A stretch of DNA of 60,588 nt, from positions 1 through 60,588 of the forward strand of contig JAJRQI010000010.1 in assembly GCA_024280335.1 (NCBI GenBank), given 5' to 3'. This stretch comes from Deltaproteobacteria bacterium (lineage in GTDB: Bacteria; Desulfobacterota; Desulfuromonadia; Desulfuromonadales; Geopsychrobacteraceae). The position numbers were made by a program, and so were the translations under genes. The notes under the pieces are model-generated. The model saw only the letters and a list, made by a program, of their open reading frames with translations. It had not been told where the DNA came from and searched no databases. Shown piece after piece: positions 1-10,200 of this stretch (position 1 is the stretch's first letter; each line of letters opens with the position of its first letter).

Positions 1-686
1 CCAAGTTCCACCAGATTGTAATTACGCTCGACAAAAGGCACCATGCGCAGCAATAGAGCATTTTTCTGTCGCTCAGAAAGAGCGCTTGCTTCAATCCCGA
101 TCGAACGCAATAAAAAGTTCTTCCATTCTTCGGAACTGAACTGACTCCGAGCCTCCGCCAGGGTATCAAGAACATCCCGCTTGGATAGCTGAATCTCACG
201 CAGAGAGCGGATGCCGAATGGCCGCCCGCCCTTCTCCTGCGCAATTACGGCATCATAATCAAGAGTGATCTCGGCGTAGAAGCCTCCTGTCAGCATGCGC
301 TCATGGCGACTGACCAACTCAGCTTCAATCCGTGCATCCTTCAATTGCAGGCTGGGGATGGTTGCCAGATAAGAATCGGATTTCGCATCGAGACGCGCGG
401 TGATCAGATCGATGATCTTGACTTCGCCACTTTCACGCGCCCGTGATTTGAACAGCTCTTCCTCACCCGCCTTTACCGTGCGATTGGCCAGTTGACGTTG
501 AACGATCTCCAGCCCCTCGTCGATCTCTTCCTGGTCGATACTGGCGCAGTAGCGTCCGAGCAGAAATTCCACCACATAGGTCGGTACAGGGAATTGACTG
601 CTGAAGGTTCGGACCAGATCCTTCCGTACCAGATACCCCTCAAGCACAGCGGCGGCCTGTTTGTCGACCGGGTCCAGTTCTATCAT
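1..686 (-). CDS. brxL: BREX protein BrxL (Lon-like ATPase/protease), N-terminal part only
   Basis: The frame is open from a start at 686 to the window edge, giving about 228 residues of a protein that is normally about 680 long. The N-terminus (MIELDPVDKQAAAVLEGYLVRK) and the segment ending in FVERNYNLVELG are typical of BREX type 1 BrxL; the Walker A motif should follow just beyond the edge. BrxL is an AAA+ ring protein with a Lon-like C-terminal domain that acts in phage exclusion. Its ATG overlaps the pglZ stop as ATGA, so translation is likely coupled. Family is by recognition; the catalytic half is not visible. Confidence 0.85.
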   Translation of the reverse strand, partial: MIELDPVDKQAAAVLEGYLVRKDLVRTFSSQFPVPTYVVEFLLGRYCASIDQEEIDEGLEIVQRQLANRTVKAGEEELFKSRARESGEVKIIDLITARLDAKSDSYLATIPSLQLKDARIEAELVSRHERMLTGGFYAEITLDYDAVIAQEKGGRPFGIRSLREIQLSKRDVLDTLAEARSQFSSEEWKNFLLRSIGIEASALSERQKNALLLRMVPFVERNYNLVEL

Positions 687-3013
687 TCCTCACCTCCACC
701 TATCACCGTGGCAACTTGTGCCACTAATTTCCCATTTCCATCAATCAAGACCAGGGTCGCAGCGCTTTCTTCAAGCTCCTCATCTTCAACAACCACAGAT
801 GCCGTTCCATTCTCTTTCAACGCTTTCACACCGACGACAACGCTGGAATCGGGATTACCTGGCTGCATACGAATATCCAGCGACAAACCGGCAAAATTAT
901 CCGCAACTGCGATGGTACAACGCAGTCCCTTCCAGACAACATCAGTGATAGAAACAACTGAAGAGGAACAGCTCTCCTGATTGCCGGTGACAGTCAATTC
1001 CAAAGTCAGACATTCCTGCAAACTGATGCCGCCATGAGTATATTCCTCACCATTACGGAAACAGCTTATACCGTCAGCCAGAACAAAATGCTGGTTCGGA
1101 TTCCAGTGCCAGGGAATTTCAAGCCCGCTGCTTTTGGCTCCAGGCTTGATGACCGCACAACGCCCCCATTTCGTCTCCGCAACACTGCTCGGTAAATCCG
1201 TCTTTGGTAAACCACCCGGCAATAACAGCCAACCATGATCGGTCACAATGCGGATCTTTGACCAGCCTGCGTCAACCAGAGCGGCAATCCTCTCCTGAAT
1301 TTCCCTGAGCAGAAGATCCATTTGACGTGCAAGCTTCCAGCCCCGGTCATGCCCTTCGTGGTCAAGATCTCCACACTCCACCCACAATCGCGCCGGATCT
1401 AAAGAATCTGGCGCAGGTACCACCTCTTTTTTCCCCAGAATATGCCAGCCATTATTATTCAGTGCTTTTTTGAATTGATGCGGAGTCAAGGGCGCAAAGT
1501 TATAGGGCTCAGGCTCTTCTGCAATCACATTTTCGCGAATCAAGGGAGCAACCGCAGGTTTGCCGGTTCCGGTTACACTGGGCAGCGCGGCCCATCTCTC
1601 CACAGTATCAACGGTCAAGCCCTGCTGCTCCAAAAGAGACATGAGTCTCTTGGCGCAATCGAATCTCAGCCCATCGACAAAAACCACACAATCAGGTGTC
1701 GGGCCTGAATCCAACCCATGCACTTTCATGGGTGGATAGTTTTTCCAGATCTCCTGCAAGTAGCACGCGGACTCCTCCGCCCAGGGGAGATAGAGCGAAC
1801 GGATGGTCGAGGAGATAATCGCCAGATCCTGGTCATTCTCGACCTGCGCAAGAGCATTCAGCAGCGCATCGTCCGCTTGCCAGCCCTGCGAACGATAACC
1901 GGCAGCCATATCGGCAAGGGTCCCCGCCGCCAAACTCTGCCGGGTCGTTTCCGCAAGGAGTGCCAAAGACTCAAGAGCCCTGGCTAACGGTGCCTCATCC
2001 AGCTCCGCCCAGACCAGCTCACGCCGGGCAGCATGGGTCTTTTCCAGTTCAATAATTCTGTTACGTGCTTCATGGGTCGGGATCTCGCCAAGTGCCAGCA
2101 AATCATTGCGCAGACTCGTTTCCTGTTCATCATTCCACTGCGGCCAACCACCGGCGGTCGCGGCATTGGTAAAAAGATCGAATGCCGGAGTCTGGCATTT
2201 TCGCAGCAGAGACGAGATCTGCGGGTAGCGCTTAGGAGCTTCGCAATAACGCTCCCATACAGCCTTCCAGGGGCCATCATGACCCGCAAGCTTGGCACCG
2301 CCGACCAATTGACCGTCATTCTCCGGGTCAAAGGCAAATTGAGTTTGACAGACATCCGCAAAAGCCTGCCATTCGTTCACTTCGCGGTTGTCTTTAAACC
2401 TATCTCCCTGGTCCAACCACTGCAGCAGATCACGGACCGGATCACCACCGGTCAGCAAGGTGTTGAAAAAGTTCTTATCCAGACGCTTACCCCGCAGAAG
2501 GGCAATCTCTTCATCCAACAGGCGATGGAGAGCAATCTGCATGGCATTTTTAGTGGCATTATCCTGGGCAACATCCAATCCGAGCCCGCCCTGGTCCGAT
2601 TTCAAAAACGCCAGAATCGTCCAGTCCTTGGCATTGAGCTGCGACCAGATCGTGCCCCTGTACTGCAACTCCGCCAAGGGCTTCAGCCGGTCGGGACAGG
2701 ATTCGATAGCGCGTAGATCCTGACGACTGACACCGGGAAGATAAATAATCGGGGTACGGTCTGCAGGAAGATTTATCCCCTCGATCTGACCCGCAATGAC
2801 ACAGCGCAGACAGATAGCGGGACCGATCCGTTTTTCAGGAGCGTAATCGCCTAAAACTAGCAGTTCCGGTAACTCACCCTGCAACAAGGGGATCACAGCT
2901 TCCCACTGGCGATCATGATCAGGCCAAAGGATAGCTGCGGGCGCAACCTGGACTTCGGGATTGAAGACTGAAGCGCTACGAACAGCTTTAAGAAGGCGGT
3001 CAACAATTTTCAT
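683..3013 (-). CDS. pglZ: BREX-1 phosphatase-like protein PglZ, type B-like
   Basis: This 776-residue protein has the alkaline-phosphatase-superfamily signatures of PglZ: a metal-site segment with VFVDGLRFDC at about 444-453 and IVTDHGW at about 589-595. The N-terminus (VDRLLKAVRSASVFNPEVQV, then LGDYAPEKR and YLPGVSRQDLRAIESCP) resembles the shorter type B PglZ group more than the longer type A. PglZ is a core BREX component thought to work with the PglX methyltransferase. The start overlaps the upstream 56-codon ORF as ATGA, and its stop overlaps the brxL start in the same way. Assignment to type B is from memory of the family. Confidence 0.9.
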   Translation of the reverse strand: MKIVDRLLKAVRSASVFNPEVQVAPAAILWPDHDRQWEAVIPLLQGELPELLVLGDYAPEKRIGPAICLRCVIAGQIEGINLPADRTPIIYLPGVSRQDLRAIESCPDRLKPLAELQYRGTIWSQLNAKDWTILAFLKSDQGGLGLDVAQDNATKNAMQIALHRLLDEEIALLRGKRLDKNFFNTLLTGGDPVRDLLQWLDQGDRFKDNREVNEWQAFADVCQTQFAFDPENDGQLVGGAKLAGHDGPWKAVWERYCEAPKRYPQISSLLRKCQTPAFDLFTNAATAGGWPQWNDEQETSLRNDLLALGEIPTHEARNRIIELEKTHAARRELVWAELDEAPLARALESLALLAETTRQSLAAGTLADMAAGYRSQGWQADDALLNALAQVENDQDLAIISSTIRSLYLPWAEESACYLQEIWKNYPPMKVHGLDSGPTPDCVVFVDGLRFDCAKRLMSLLEQQGLTVDTVERWAALPSVTGTGKPAVAPLIRENVIAEEPEPYNFAPLTPHQFKKALNNNGWHILGKKEVVPAPDSLDPARLWVECGDLDHEGHDRGWKLARQMDLLLREIQERIAALVDAGWSKIRIVTDHGWLLLPGGLPKTDLPSSVAETKWGRCAVIKPGAKSSGLEIPWHWNPNQHFVLADGISCFRNGEEYTHGGISLQECLTLELTVTGNQESCSSSVVSITDVVWKGLRCTIAVADNFAGLSLDIRMQPGNPDSSVVVGVKALKENGTASVVVEDEELEESAATLVLIDGNGKLVAQVATVIGGGEE

Positions 3014-3180
3014 GAGTTATTCCGAATCGTGGGAATGATCTTATCCGACGCTTTACCGACGTTTTTCGGCTTCTTTACCGACGCTTTACCGACAGTCCCC
3101 CTTACAAATTCATCAAGTTTGAACTCAACTCTGGAATTTTCTCCAGCAGCGATCAGGTCGAGGATTTCTTGTTTTTTCAT
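3010..3180 (-). pseudogene. 56-codon remnant of an AlbA_2 (Schlafen-like) domain protein
   Basis: A short intact frame runs from ATG 3180 to a TGA that overlaps the pglZ ATG by 4 bp. The first 21 residues (KKQEILDLIAAGENSRVEFK) look like the start of an AlbA_2 domain, whose typical opening is ExxxVEFKxD. The rest is Lys/Ser-rich (GKASVKK, VGKASDKI), like the linker or C-terminal tail of such proteins rather than the domain core. This fits an in-frame internal deletion of a former accessory gene that kept its ends and so kept coupling to pglZ. It could instead be a functional leader ORF feeding ribosomes to pglZ. Confidence 0.6.
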
Positions 3181-3250
3181 GTGCGGTTTTACCTTTTATG
3201 TTTTCTTGACCGGATCTACTTATTTAACACACAGAACAGCACATCTCTTA

Positions 3251-4495
3251 TCAAGGTTCCGGTGCGGCGAACAATGTCAACATAAGCTCAGAATCATCGA
3301 TCAGCCTGTACTCCGGTCGACGGCCCGAGAGTTCTTCACTTTTAGACAAAATGATTGGAACCCCTTCCCCTCGTTTATCCATAAGAAACTCACGATCACC
3401 CGGGAAGTTCGCAAAGGGCATGGGACAGCGCGCAAGCAAGCTGGTCAGCAGTTCATTCCTGGCAGCCTGTCGCAGAGGTAGGCTCTCAATCGTCATCGTA
3501 TTCGGGATTGCGCCAGGTGAAAAAATTTCGAGGCGGTCTGCAAACATATGCAGTCGAATCTTCGAACCCTGTATTGAATAATCACGATGTGCAACCGCAT
3601 TCACCAGGGCTTCAAATACGGACTCAAGCGCATATTGTGGGATATCCCGACGTGCAGGTTCTTTAACAGCATAAACCTGCATATTTCTTTCAACAAACCT
3701 ATAGGCCTCAGCGATCTGCACATCCAGGGGGCCTTCAATGTCTTTTGCATCCAGTTGATAGGCGGCATTCCGCTCAGTGCCTCGATAGACAACCGCTTGA
3801 ATGAAAGCATTGGTTAAAAACTTCTGCGGCTGTTCGCTGGCCATCAAAACGCCGCTTACACTCGGACAGATATTCCCGTCATCATCCTGGGTAAGCAGCT
3901 TGAGCTTCAGCAAAAACTCTTCATCGTCACTTGGAGACAACGGCGATTTAAACTTTGACCAGAGGGTTTTCTCAAGGCAATCTGGCGGCGCAATCGACAC
4001 GGACTGTTCATCGAACCTTATAATCCGGGCCTGACTCCGCTGCTGAAATAGACGGGCCAGAACATCTGGTGTCATCTGGCGTTTTGAGCTGCCGATGCGG
4101 TGGAAATAGCCACCGGGACTTTGATTAACATACAGGCTTTTGGGGATATCGATACGAACAATGATCCTTTCAATACCATCATCCGTGGAGATCGGAATTT
4201 TCCGAATCCGGCAAAACAGTTGCGGCGTGATGAGATCGTTGCATATCCCTCTAACCCAGGTTTCTACGACGTCTAACTTGTCCTCAGGGATGCCGACAAC
4301 CGTCCGGGACTTATCATCAACCCCCAACACAAAAACACCGGTTGCGGTGTTGGCCATGGCCGCCAACTCATCCGCCATGCTGTTTCGGTGCGGATCATTG
4401 ACCTGGTTTCCCTTGTATCTCAAATCTTTCAGCTCAAGAGAAGAATCCTCTCCCAATCGAATTTGCTTCAACAGCTCGTCCGTCGTTTCAAACAT
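3251..4495 (-). CDS. AlbA_2 domain / HATPase_c_4 domain ATP-binding protein (BREX accessory)
   Basis: The 414-residue protein starts with an AlbA_2 (Schlafen-like) domain: LGEDSSLELKDLRY, then MADELAAMANTATGVFVLGVDD, within the first 70 residues. It ends with a GHKL-type ATPase region: ALVNAVAHRDYS at about 287-298, followed by DRLEIFSPGAIP. Proteins of this build are usually annotated as RecG-like or putative transcriptional regulators and often sit in defence islands. It begins two bases after the stop of the TrlF-like gene and is followed by a 70-base gap before the AlbA_2 remnant. Its role in this BREX operon is unknown; regulation or nucleic-acid sensing are both possible. Confidence 0.8.
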   Translation of the reverse strand: MFETTDELLKQIRLGEDSSLELKDLRYKGNQVNDPHRNSMADELAAMANTATGVFVLGVDDKSRTVVGIPEDKLDVVETWVRGICNDLITPQLFCRIRKIPISTDDGIERIIVRIDIPKSLYVNQSPGGYFHRIGSSKRQMTPDVLARLFQQRSQARIIRFDEQSVSIAPPDCLEKTLWSKFKSPLSPSDDEEFLLKLKLLTQDDDGNICPSVSGVLMASEQPQKFLTNAFIQAVVYRGTERNAAYQLDAKDIEGPLDVQIAEAYRFVERNMQVYAVKEPARRDIPQYALESVFEALVNAVAHRDYSIQGSKIRLHMFADRLEIFSPGAIPNTMTIESLPLRQAARNELLTSLLARCPMPFANFPGDREFLMDKRGEGVPIILSKSEELSGRRPEYRLIDDSELMLTLFAAPEP

Positions 4496-4497
4496 AG

Positions 4498-7275
4498 CTA
4501 AACCTCCAACGTTATTCGCTTATAGCGCTTGTCAAAGGCTTTGCGCCCACCTTCCATAATGGTACAAATCGCCTCACGAATGCTTGATTCTTCAAGCCCG
4601 CCCTGTTGATCAATTTGCACCTGACCATTTTCAAACTTCAGTATATGCACCAACTCTGAATCACCGTTTACAACGATATTGGGATTGTGAGTCACGACAA
4701 CAAGCTGTCGTCTATCTTTATTATGATGAATCTGCGAAACGATCAGATCGTAAATCAAGGCATTGTCCAGATCATCCTCGGGTTGGTCGATGATCAGTGG
4801 CTCATCCCCATGGCTCAGCAAAAAGGCCAAAATCGCTGCCGCCTTCTGTCCCGCAGAACCTTTTTCAAGGTCGTCGAATTTCCCCGATGAGGGATCTTTA
4901 GAGTATTTGACCCGTAACATATCCTCAGGCCACCAGGCATCAAGTTGATCAAAAACGGCGGGTTGGGTTTCAAGCAGTTTTTTCAGGCGCTTATCTAACC
5001 CACCATATTTGCCTGAACCGCGACCGTTGGCGATATCATTCGTTTTCGTCTTTATGGTCGCAATGAGTTGCGGCAAGTCAGACTCAGCCGTTTTTGAGCC
5101 TTCCCATTGGGAAAATGGCCACAGAAGCCCCTGCCTGCTCTCTTCATCGTAGACCGAACTGGTAAATCTCTCGGCCTCAAGATTGAGCAAAGACCGGTAA
5201 TCATCTTCCAGAGTGCTCAGGTCACCAAACTGAACCAGCTCCATGCGCACAAAGGCGCTCGATCCAATAACCTGGCCGAGAAAGTTCCGCCTTTTTTCGA
5301 GCAGTTCCGTCCGTAACTCCAGCAGTTTTTTCAGCGTCTCGTCAATCTGTTTTTCTACCGTTTTCACCTCGTCACGAACGGAGTCCAGTTTGTGCAATTG
5401 CTGCTGCAACTGGTTGCGTTGCTGAACCCATTCGCCGTAAACAGAGATGCTCAGTTGACTCTGCTTTTCCTGATACTCTTTAATCACCCCGGCGTAGGCA
5501 GCGATACTTGCCTGAACTGCCTGATTCCACCTACTTGCGGCAATACTCGTTTTCCTTTGAGTCTTTAAGGCATCAACATTTTCGGCGAGTTGGACAAGGG
5601 ATTCACTGATCTTTTCCAGCCCTTGCGCGCTCTGCTGGTGAATGGATTTGATTTCAGCAGTGGTCTCATCCTGGTCGTCAAACAGATGATCGGGAAAATC
5701 GGACAATTCCGCAGTAGAGGCAAGTTCCCGGATATCGGAGGCAAGTTCATCAAAGATCTCATCACCCGGAAGGCCGTTTTTTTGCTGGCTACGCTTCTGG
5801 TACTGTTTCAGTATTTCTCCGTGGCCTTTTTCTTCGTACTGCTTAAGATCGTTCTCAACATCTTTCAGTTTTGCGCGAATCTGTTCCTCACCGGAGAGTT
5901 GCCGCAACAGCTCTCTTCTCCGCTCTCGCAGTTGCAAGAACTGGCTTTTTATATTTTCCCAACGCGACAGCCATTCCGCCCGATTAACTTCAGGGGCGCG
6001 ATCGACAACCTCTAAAAGCCCCCGTGGATTGGTCGCAAGTTCATCAATCTGTTTCTGGCTGAAGATACTTAAGGGGAAACGCTCCTTGAGATCGCCGACT
6101 TCGACCGCCTGCCAACCGTCAGCAGTCTGTTGCTCCAAAACCGCACCCTGGCTGTCATACCGCCAACGCAATTGATAGTTTTTGCCGCGCCGATGCACCT
6201 CAAGTAAAAGTTCCGTTTCATTCAGCATGACCCCTTCCCGACCATGCGAAGGATTCATGAACTTATCGAGTCTTTCCTTGACCCTCGGGGCTTCAAGAGC
6301 CAAATTTTGATCTCGGCGTGAAACAATACGGATCGATTCGATAACCGTCGATTTTCCGGTTCCGCGACCACCGATAACTGCATTGAAATGCGGATGCATT
6401 TGCATCACAAAGGGCTGATCACTGATACGACCGCAGTGGCGCATATCTTTAATGGTCAACTTCGAGAGGAAAACATCGGGCAGGAGATTCGGGTTTTCCG
6501 ACTGATTCTTGACGCAATACTCATGATCCATCAGCGCCAGCTTTACCCCCTCAATAGAGGGGCGGCTCATCTTCAGCCAACTGGAGTGTCTGCCGATCTC
6601 CTCTGGTTTATGGGCATCGGAACCGGCAATCCTGGCGAGACGATCAGTGGCTTTTTTTAGAGACTGCTCAGCATTGTCAAATTTATGCAGATCACAAAAT
6701 TCGGCAGCAAAAACCACTTCCAAACTTTTTCCCAACTCAGGCGTTAACGAAGTAACATCTTCAAGCAACCCCTGTTTCCCATCAATATGCGCAGGAATAG
6801 CAATACCGCCTCTAGCAGTAATTATTTTTGCAGTCTCAACGAAACCGGTTGTCGTGGAGGTGCTTTTGTCATCTCCAAAACCACTATCTATTCCGCACTT
6901 CCCTAAAACAGCAGTGATTTTTTGGCTGTCGCAACTCGGATCAAAAACCGCAAGCAGATGAACTCGATTGACACTATCAGCAACCGTAACTTCAACTCCG
7001 GGGAAGATGGTCAACTCTCGATACCATTCTGGTTTGGTTTCCAGATCGCGAAGTTCCCGGTTCTTTGCCTTCAGCTTATCAACCCAGCCGCCTGAATTGT
7101 GATCAGTCACCACCACACAGTCGAGACCGGCCAGCATGGCTTGTTGTAGCCAGACGTCCTCCTCGATATTCTTAAGAGAATCATCTTCTCGACCATAATC
7201 ATCGGAGGCCGGTGTGTGCACGTGAAAATCAAATTTCCACCATTTGCTTCCCGGAAAATCCCACTTTTCACTCAT
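4498..7275 (-). CDS. TrlF-like protein: PHP phosphoesterase domain fused to SMC/ABC-type ATPase
   Basis: Residues about 10-230 are a PHP domain: FHVHTP with H18 and H20, VTDHN at 57-60, PGVEVT at 92-97 and GSDAH at 218-222. An ABC/SMC-type ATPase follows, with Walker A GGRGTGKST at 302-310, a long coiled coil (about 430-700) and Walker B LIIDQPEDDLDN near 827-838 with VTHNPN after it. The build matches the TrlF-like AAA ATPase group found in defence islands. I chose ATG 7275 (925 aa) over 7302 because GGAGGG lies just upstream; it overlaps the pglX stop by 8 bp. The likely action is ATP-gated nucleic-acid cleavage or repair by the PHP domain; this is inference. Confidence 0.8.
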   Translation of the reverse strand: MSEKWDFPGSKWWKFDFHVHTPASDDYGREDDSLKNIEEDVWLQQAMLAGLDCVVVTDHNSGGWVDKLKAKNRELRDLETKPEWYRELTIFPGVEVTVADSVNRVHLLAVFDPSCDSQKITAVLGKCGIDSGFGDDKSTSTTTGFVETAKIITARGGIAIPAHIDGKQGLLEDVTSLTPELGKSLEVVFAAEFCDLHKFDNAEQSLKKATDRLARIAGSDAHKPEEIGRHSSWLKMSRPSIEGVKLALMDHEYCVKNQSENPNLLPDVFLSKLTIKDMRHCGRISDQPFVMQMHPHFNAVIGGRGTGKSTVIESIRIVSRRDQNLALEAPRVKERLDKFMNPSHGREGVMLNETELLLEVHRRGKNYQLRWRYDSQGAVLEQQTADGWQAVEVGDLKERFPLSIFSQKQIDELATNPRGLLEVVDRAPEVNRAEWLSRWENIKSQFLQLRERRRELLRQLSGEEQIRAKLKDVENDLKQYEEKGHGEILKQYQKRSQQKNGLPGDEIFDELASDIRELASTAELSDFPDHLFDDQDETTAEIKSIHQQSAQGLEKISESLVQLAENVDALKTQRKTSIAASRWNQAVQASIAAYAGVIKEYQEKQSQLSISVYGEWVQQRNQLQQQLHKLDSVRDEVKTVEKQIDETLKKLLELRTELLEKRRNFLGQVIGSSAFVRMELVQFGDLSTLEDDYRSLLNLEAERFTSSVYDEESRQGLLWPFSQWEGSKTAESDLPQLIATIKTKTNDIANGRGSGKYGGLDKRLKKLLETQPAVFDQLDAWWPEDMLRVKYSKDPSSGKFDDLEKGSAGQKAAAILAFLLSHGDEPLIIDQPEDDLDNALIYDLIVSQIHHNKDRRQLVVVTHNPNIVVNGDSELVHILKFENGQVQIDQQGGLEESSIREAICTIMEGGRKAFDKRYKRITLEV

Positions 7276-10200
7276 CTTGCGTCCCTCCTCTGGAGGCTTC
7301 AAGGGCTACCATCTTCTCAGCCAAACTCAAATGATGATCATTGATCCGATCCCCACCAAACAGGTGATACCAGGGGGCGGATTCCACGTCTTTGCCACGG
7401 TCTTTGCCCCATTTGATATTCGGCTTGTCACGCAAGACACCGGCATCTTTTTTCTTCACATCGGGGACCGACATAAACGGGCGGATATTCATACGCACAC
7501 CGTCGTTGAGGTCGGGGTTCCAGCCGATCGGTTGCTGTTCGAGCGGTTTCCAGCGCACGAAGATGTCGTAGGGTGCTTCGCCAGCGAGGATCAGTTCCAG
7601 TTTTTCTTTTAAGGTTTCGGCGGCGGCGAGCTTTTCTTGTGCGCCGTCGACACCGCTGGCGATGTCCTGCTTCTGGCGGCTGATCCAGTCACCCAGGTAG
7701 GTGTAAATCAGGGTTTCCAGCAGTTTGTGGTCGAGTTTGTGGTAGTTGACCAGGGCGGCGAAGCCGTCGGGCAGGCCGTCCCAGATGTGCCAGATAAAGG
7801 GACGGTGGCCGAACAGCTTGCAGTGTTGGGTGAAGAACTTTTCGCGCAACCAAATTTCCAGGGTTTTTCCGGCGTGGGCGGCGTTTTTGAGCAGTTCGGC
7901 CAGGGTGTCGTTGGACCAGGCATCGCCATAGGCGGCGACGAGCAGGTTGAGCAGGCGGTCGCTGGCGGCGGCTTCACCTCGTACTGGCGGGATGCAGACT
8001 ATGCCATCCTCATCGGCATAGGGCAACAGTGTCTCGCAGCGGTTTACCCATTCGCGCTGTTCGTCGGCCAGTTCCATATCCGCATCCAACTCGGCGGGCC
8101 AGCGGTAGCCAAGCAGACGGGCAACGGCAACTTGCAGTACGCTGTCGTCGGTGCGCAGCGGGCCGTGGGCGGTCCATTTGGATTCTTCATCCCAAACAAC
8201 CGACCCGCAGGGGTGACCGTGGAAGATCCATTGGGTGGGGTCGTCGGTGTAGGGTTTGGGCAGGCCGTTGGGGTATTTTTCTTCGGCAAACGCTCTCCAC
8301 TTGATTTTATTAAAAAATATTTTTTCAAAACTGCTATTTGTTGGTTTCAGAGATTGATCAAATTCTCTGACTGCTCGTGATAGCTCACCACTGATCGCAA
8401 ATCCATATAGTGGCAATAAATCCTTTTCGTCCCTGACAACGATTGCAGTCATATTACTATCAAAAGCACCACTAAGGTATGAGGTGCTAGGAAGAGATGA
8501 CATTTGACTTACTGCGACTCCCTTTTTTCTCCAGGCTGTCATGCCTTGCTTTCGGGCTAGGTGATCTCCGCTTTCGCCCCAATAAAGAATATTTTCCAGC
8601 CCCCCGTAATCAGATACTTCACGAACTGTACTTTGCAGCCATTCCCATTCAGTTGAGACACGAGTTAACTCCCAATATTTTCTTTTATAACGGTCATCTT
8701 CACCTGTTTTTATGCCTTGTATAGACGATGCTGAATATCCAAGGAAACTAAGACTACCTGATTGATCTCCCAGAAAAATGACACTATCTGGATTGGTAAG
8801 TTGTTTATGTGAAGACTTGAAATTCGGGTCTTTTTTTAAAAGAATATCGATTTTCTCATCATAAGCAGTATCTCGTCCGCAATCTATGGCCATGAATCCG
8901 TCTCTGTTCTTTTGGTCAACGGAAAGCAAAAGCGCGTTAACGACCTCCCCTGTAATTTCTTGAAATGCTCCGGGACCTAACCGCACTATTGATCTTATGC
9001 CATGCATAGTTAGCAAATGTTTGCGAAGAGACCTATAGGTGGGTTGCACCAGCCAGTTTTGTGGAATAACTAAAGAGGAATTACCTGCGCTAGAAAGGTA
9101 ATCGAAGATTCTTAACAAAAAGATTGTTGCAAGGTCTGTAGCACCATCTGAGTACTCTGCACTAGAAAAATTCCTAATCACGTTATCTAAGTCATTCGAT
9201 GATCGATAAGGGACATTTGTGATAACCCATTGATATTTTCCTGAAAGCAGATGTGCGGCTTTTGACACACCTAAAGCGACAACTCCCATCTCAGATTTTT
9301 CATCATCTCTTTCCCCTGCAAGTGCCTTCGTCAGAAGAGGACCGACTTCTTCCCATTTGTGCTTGAATAATCTTCCTGAGGCCAAGCTGGATCCTGGATT
9401 GATTAGACTGCCGAGAGCAGGTGCTTCTTTAAACTGCTTATAGAGTTCTTTAAGCGATAGCCTCAGGTCTGTGTTATCTCCTGCTAAGTTTGCCCAGTCG
9501 TCCTCTTTGGCGCTGATAGCCAAGCCAGAACAGGCCACATTCAGCTCTGGCAGAGGTCGATAGCCACCGGCATCCGGGTAGTTCCAAGCGGTCAGCGCCA
9601 GGGCAAAGGCAGCTAGCTCGACACAACGTTGATCCAGTTCCAGCCCGTGAATATTCTCGCGCAACACGGCATTGACTGCTTCCTGGGCGGAAAGACCTTC
9701 CAGCTCCATGCGCATCGGCACCAGCATCAAGAAGGCGGCAACCAGAAAGTGTCCCGATCCGCAGCAGGGGTCGAGGGTTTTCAACTCGCTCAAGGCATCG
9801 GGCCAGGCGTCGAAGGTACCGGCGGCTGGTTGCCAGACAAATCCCCCCCCGCCCCCCTTTTTCAAAGGGGGGAGTTGATCCGCAGTGTTTAAGTCCCCCT
9901 TTGAAAAAGGGGGATTTAGGGGGATTTCCACAAAACGGAGATATTCAAGCGGAACACCGGGAATCGAACAATATTTTCTCAGCTCTTCTTCGGTTTTAAA
10001 TCTGCGAACATCTGCGTCATCTGCGGATAGTTTTTTGCCGGCCCACCAGGCACCGAGGGAGTTATCCAACAGAAAACTGACCATATACGGCTCAGTGAAA
10101 AGCTGGGTAACGGCAGGCAGCTCCCGTGCGCCGATCTTGACCTCTGAAGCATTAACATCGTCTTTCCGCTTACTCTGCCAGAACTGGTAAACCCAGCCGA

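Noticed and set aside
7637-8380. 247-codon plus-strand frame opposite pglX
   Set aside because: It is antisense to the end of pglX, and its composition is that of an antisense shadow with no recognised domain.
507-9510. NVPY in PglX as a sign of an inactive methyltransferase
   Set aside because: NVPY is a usual variant in this PglX-like group, so it is no evidence of inactivation.
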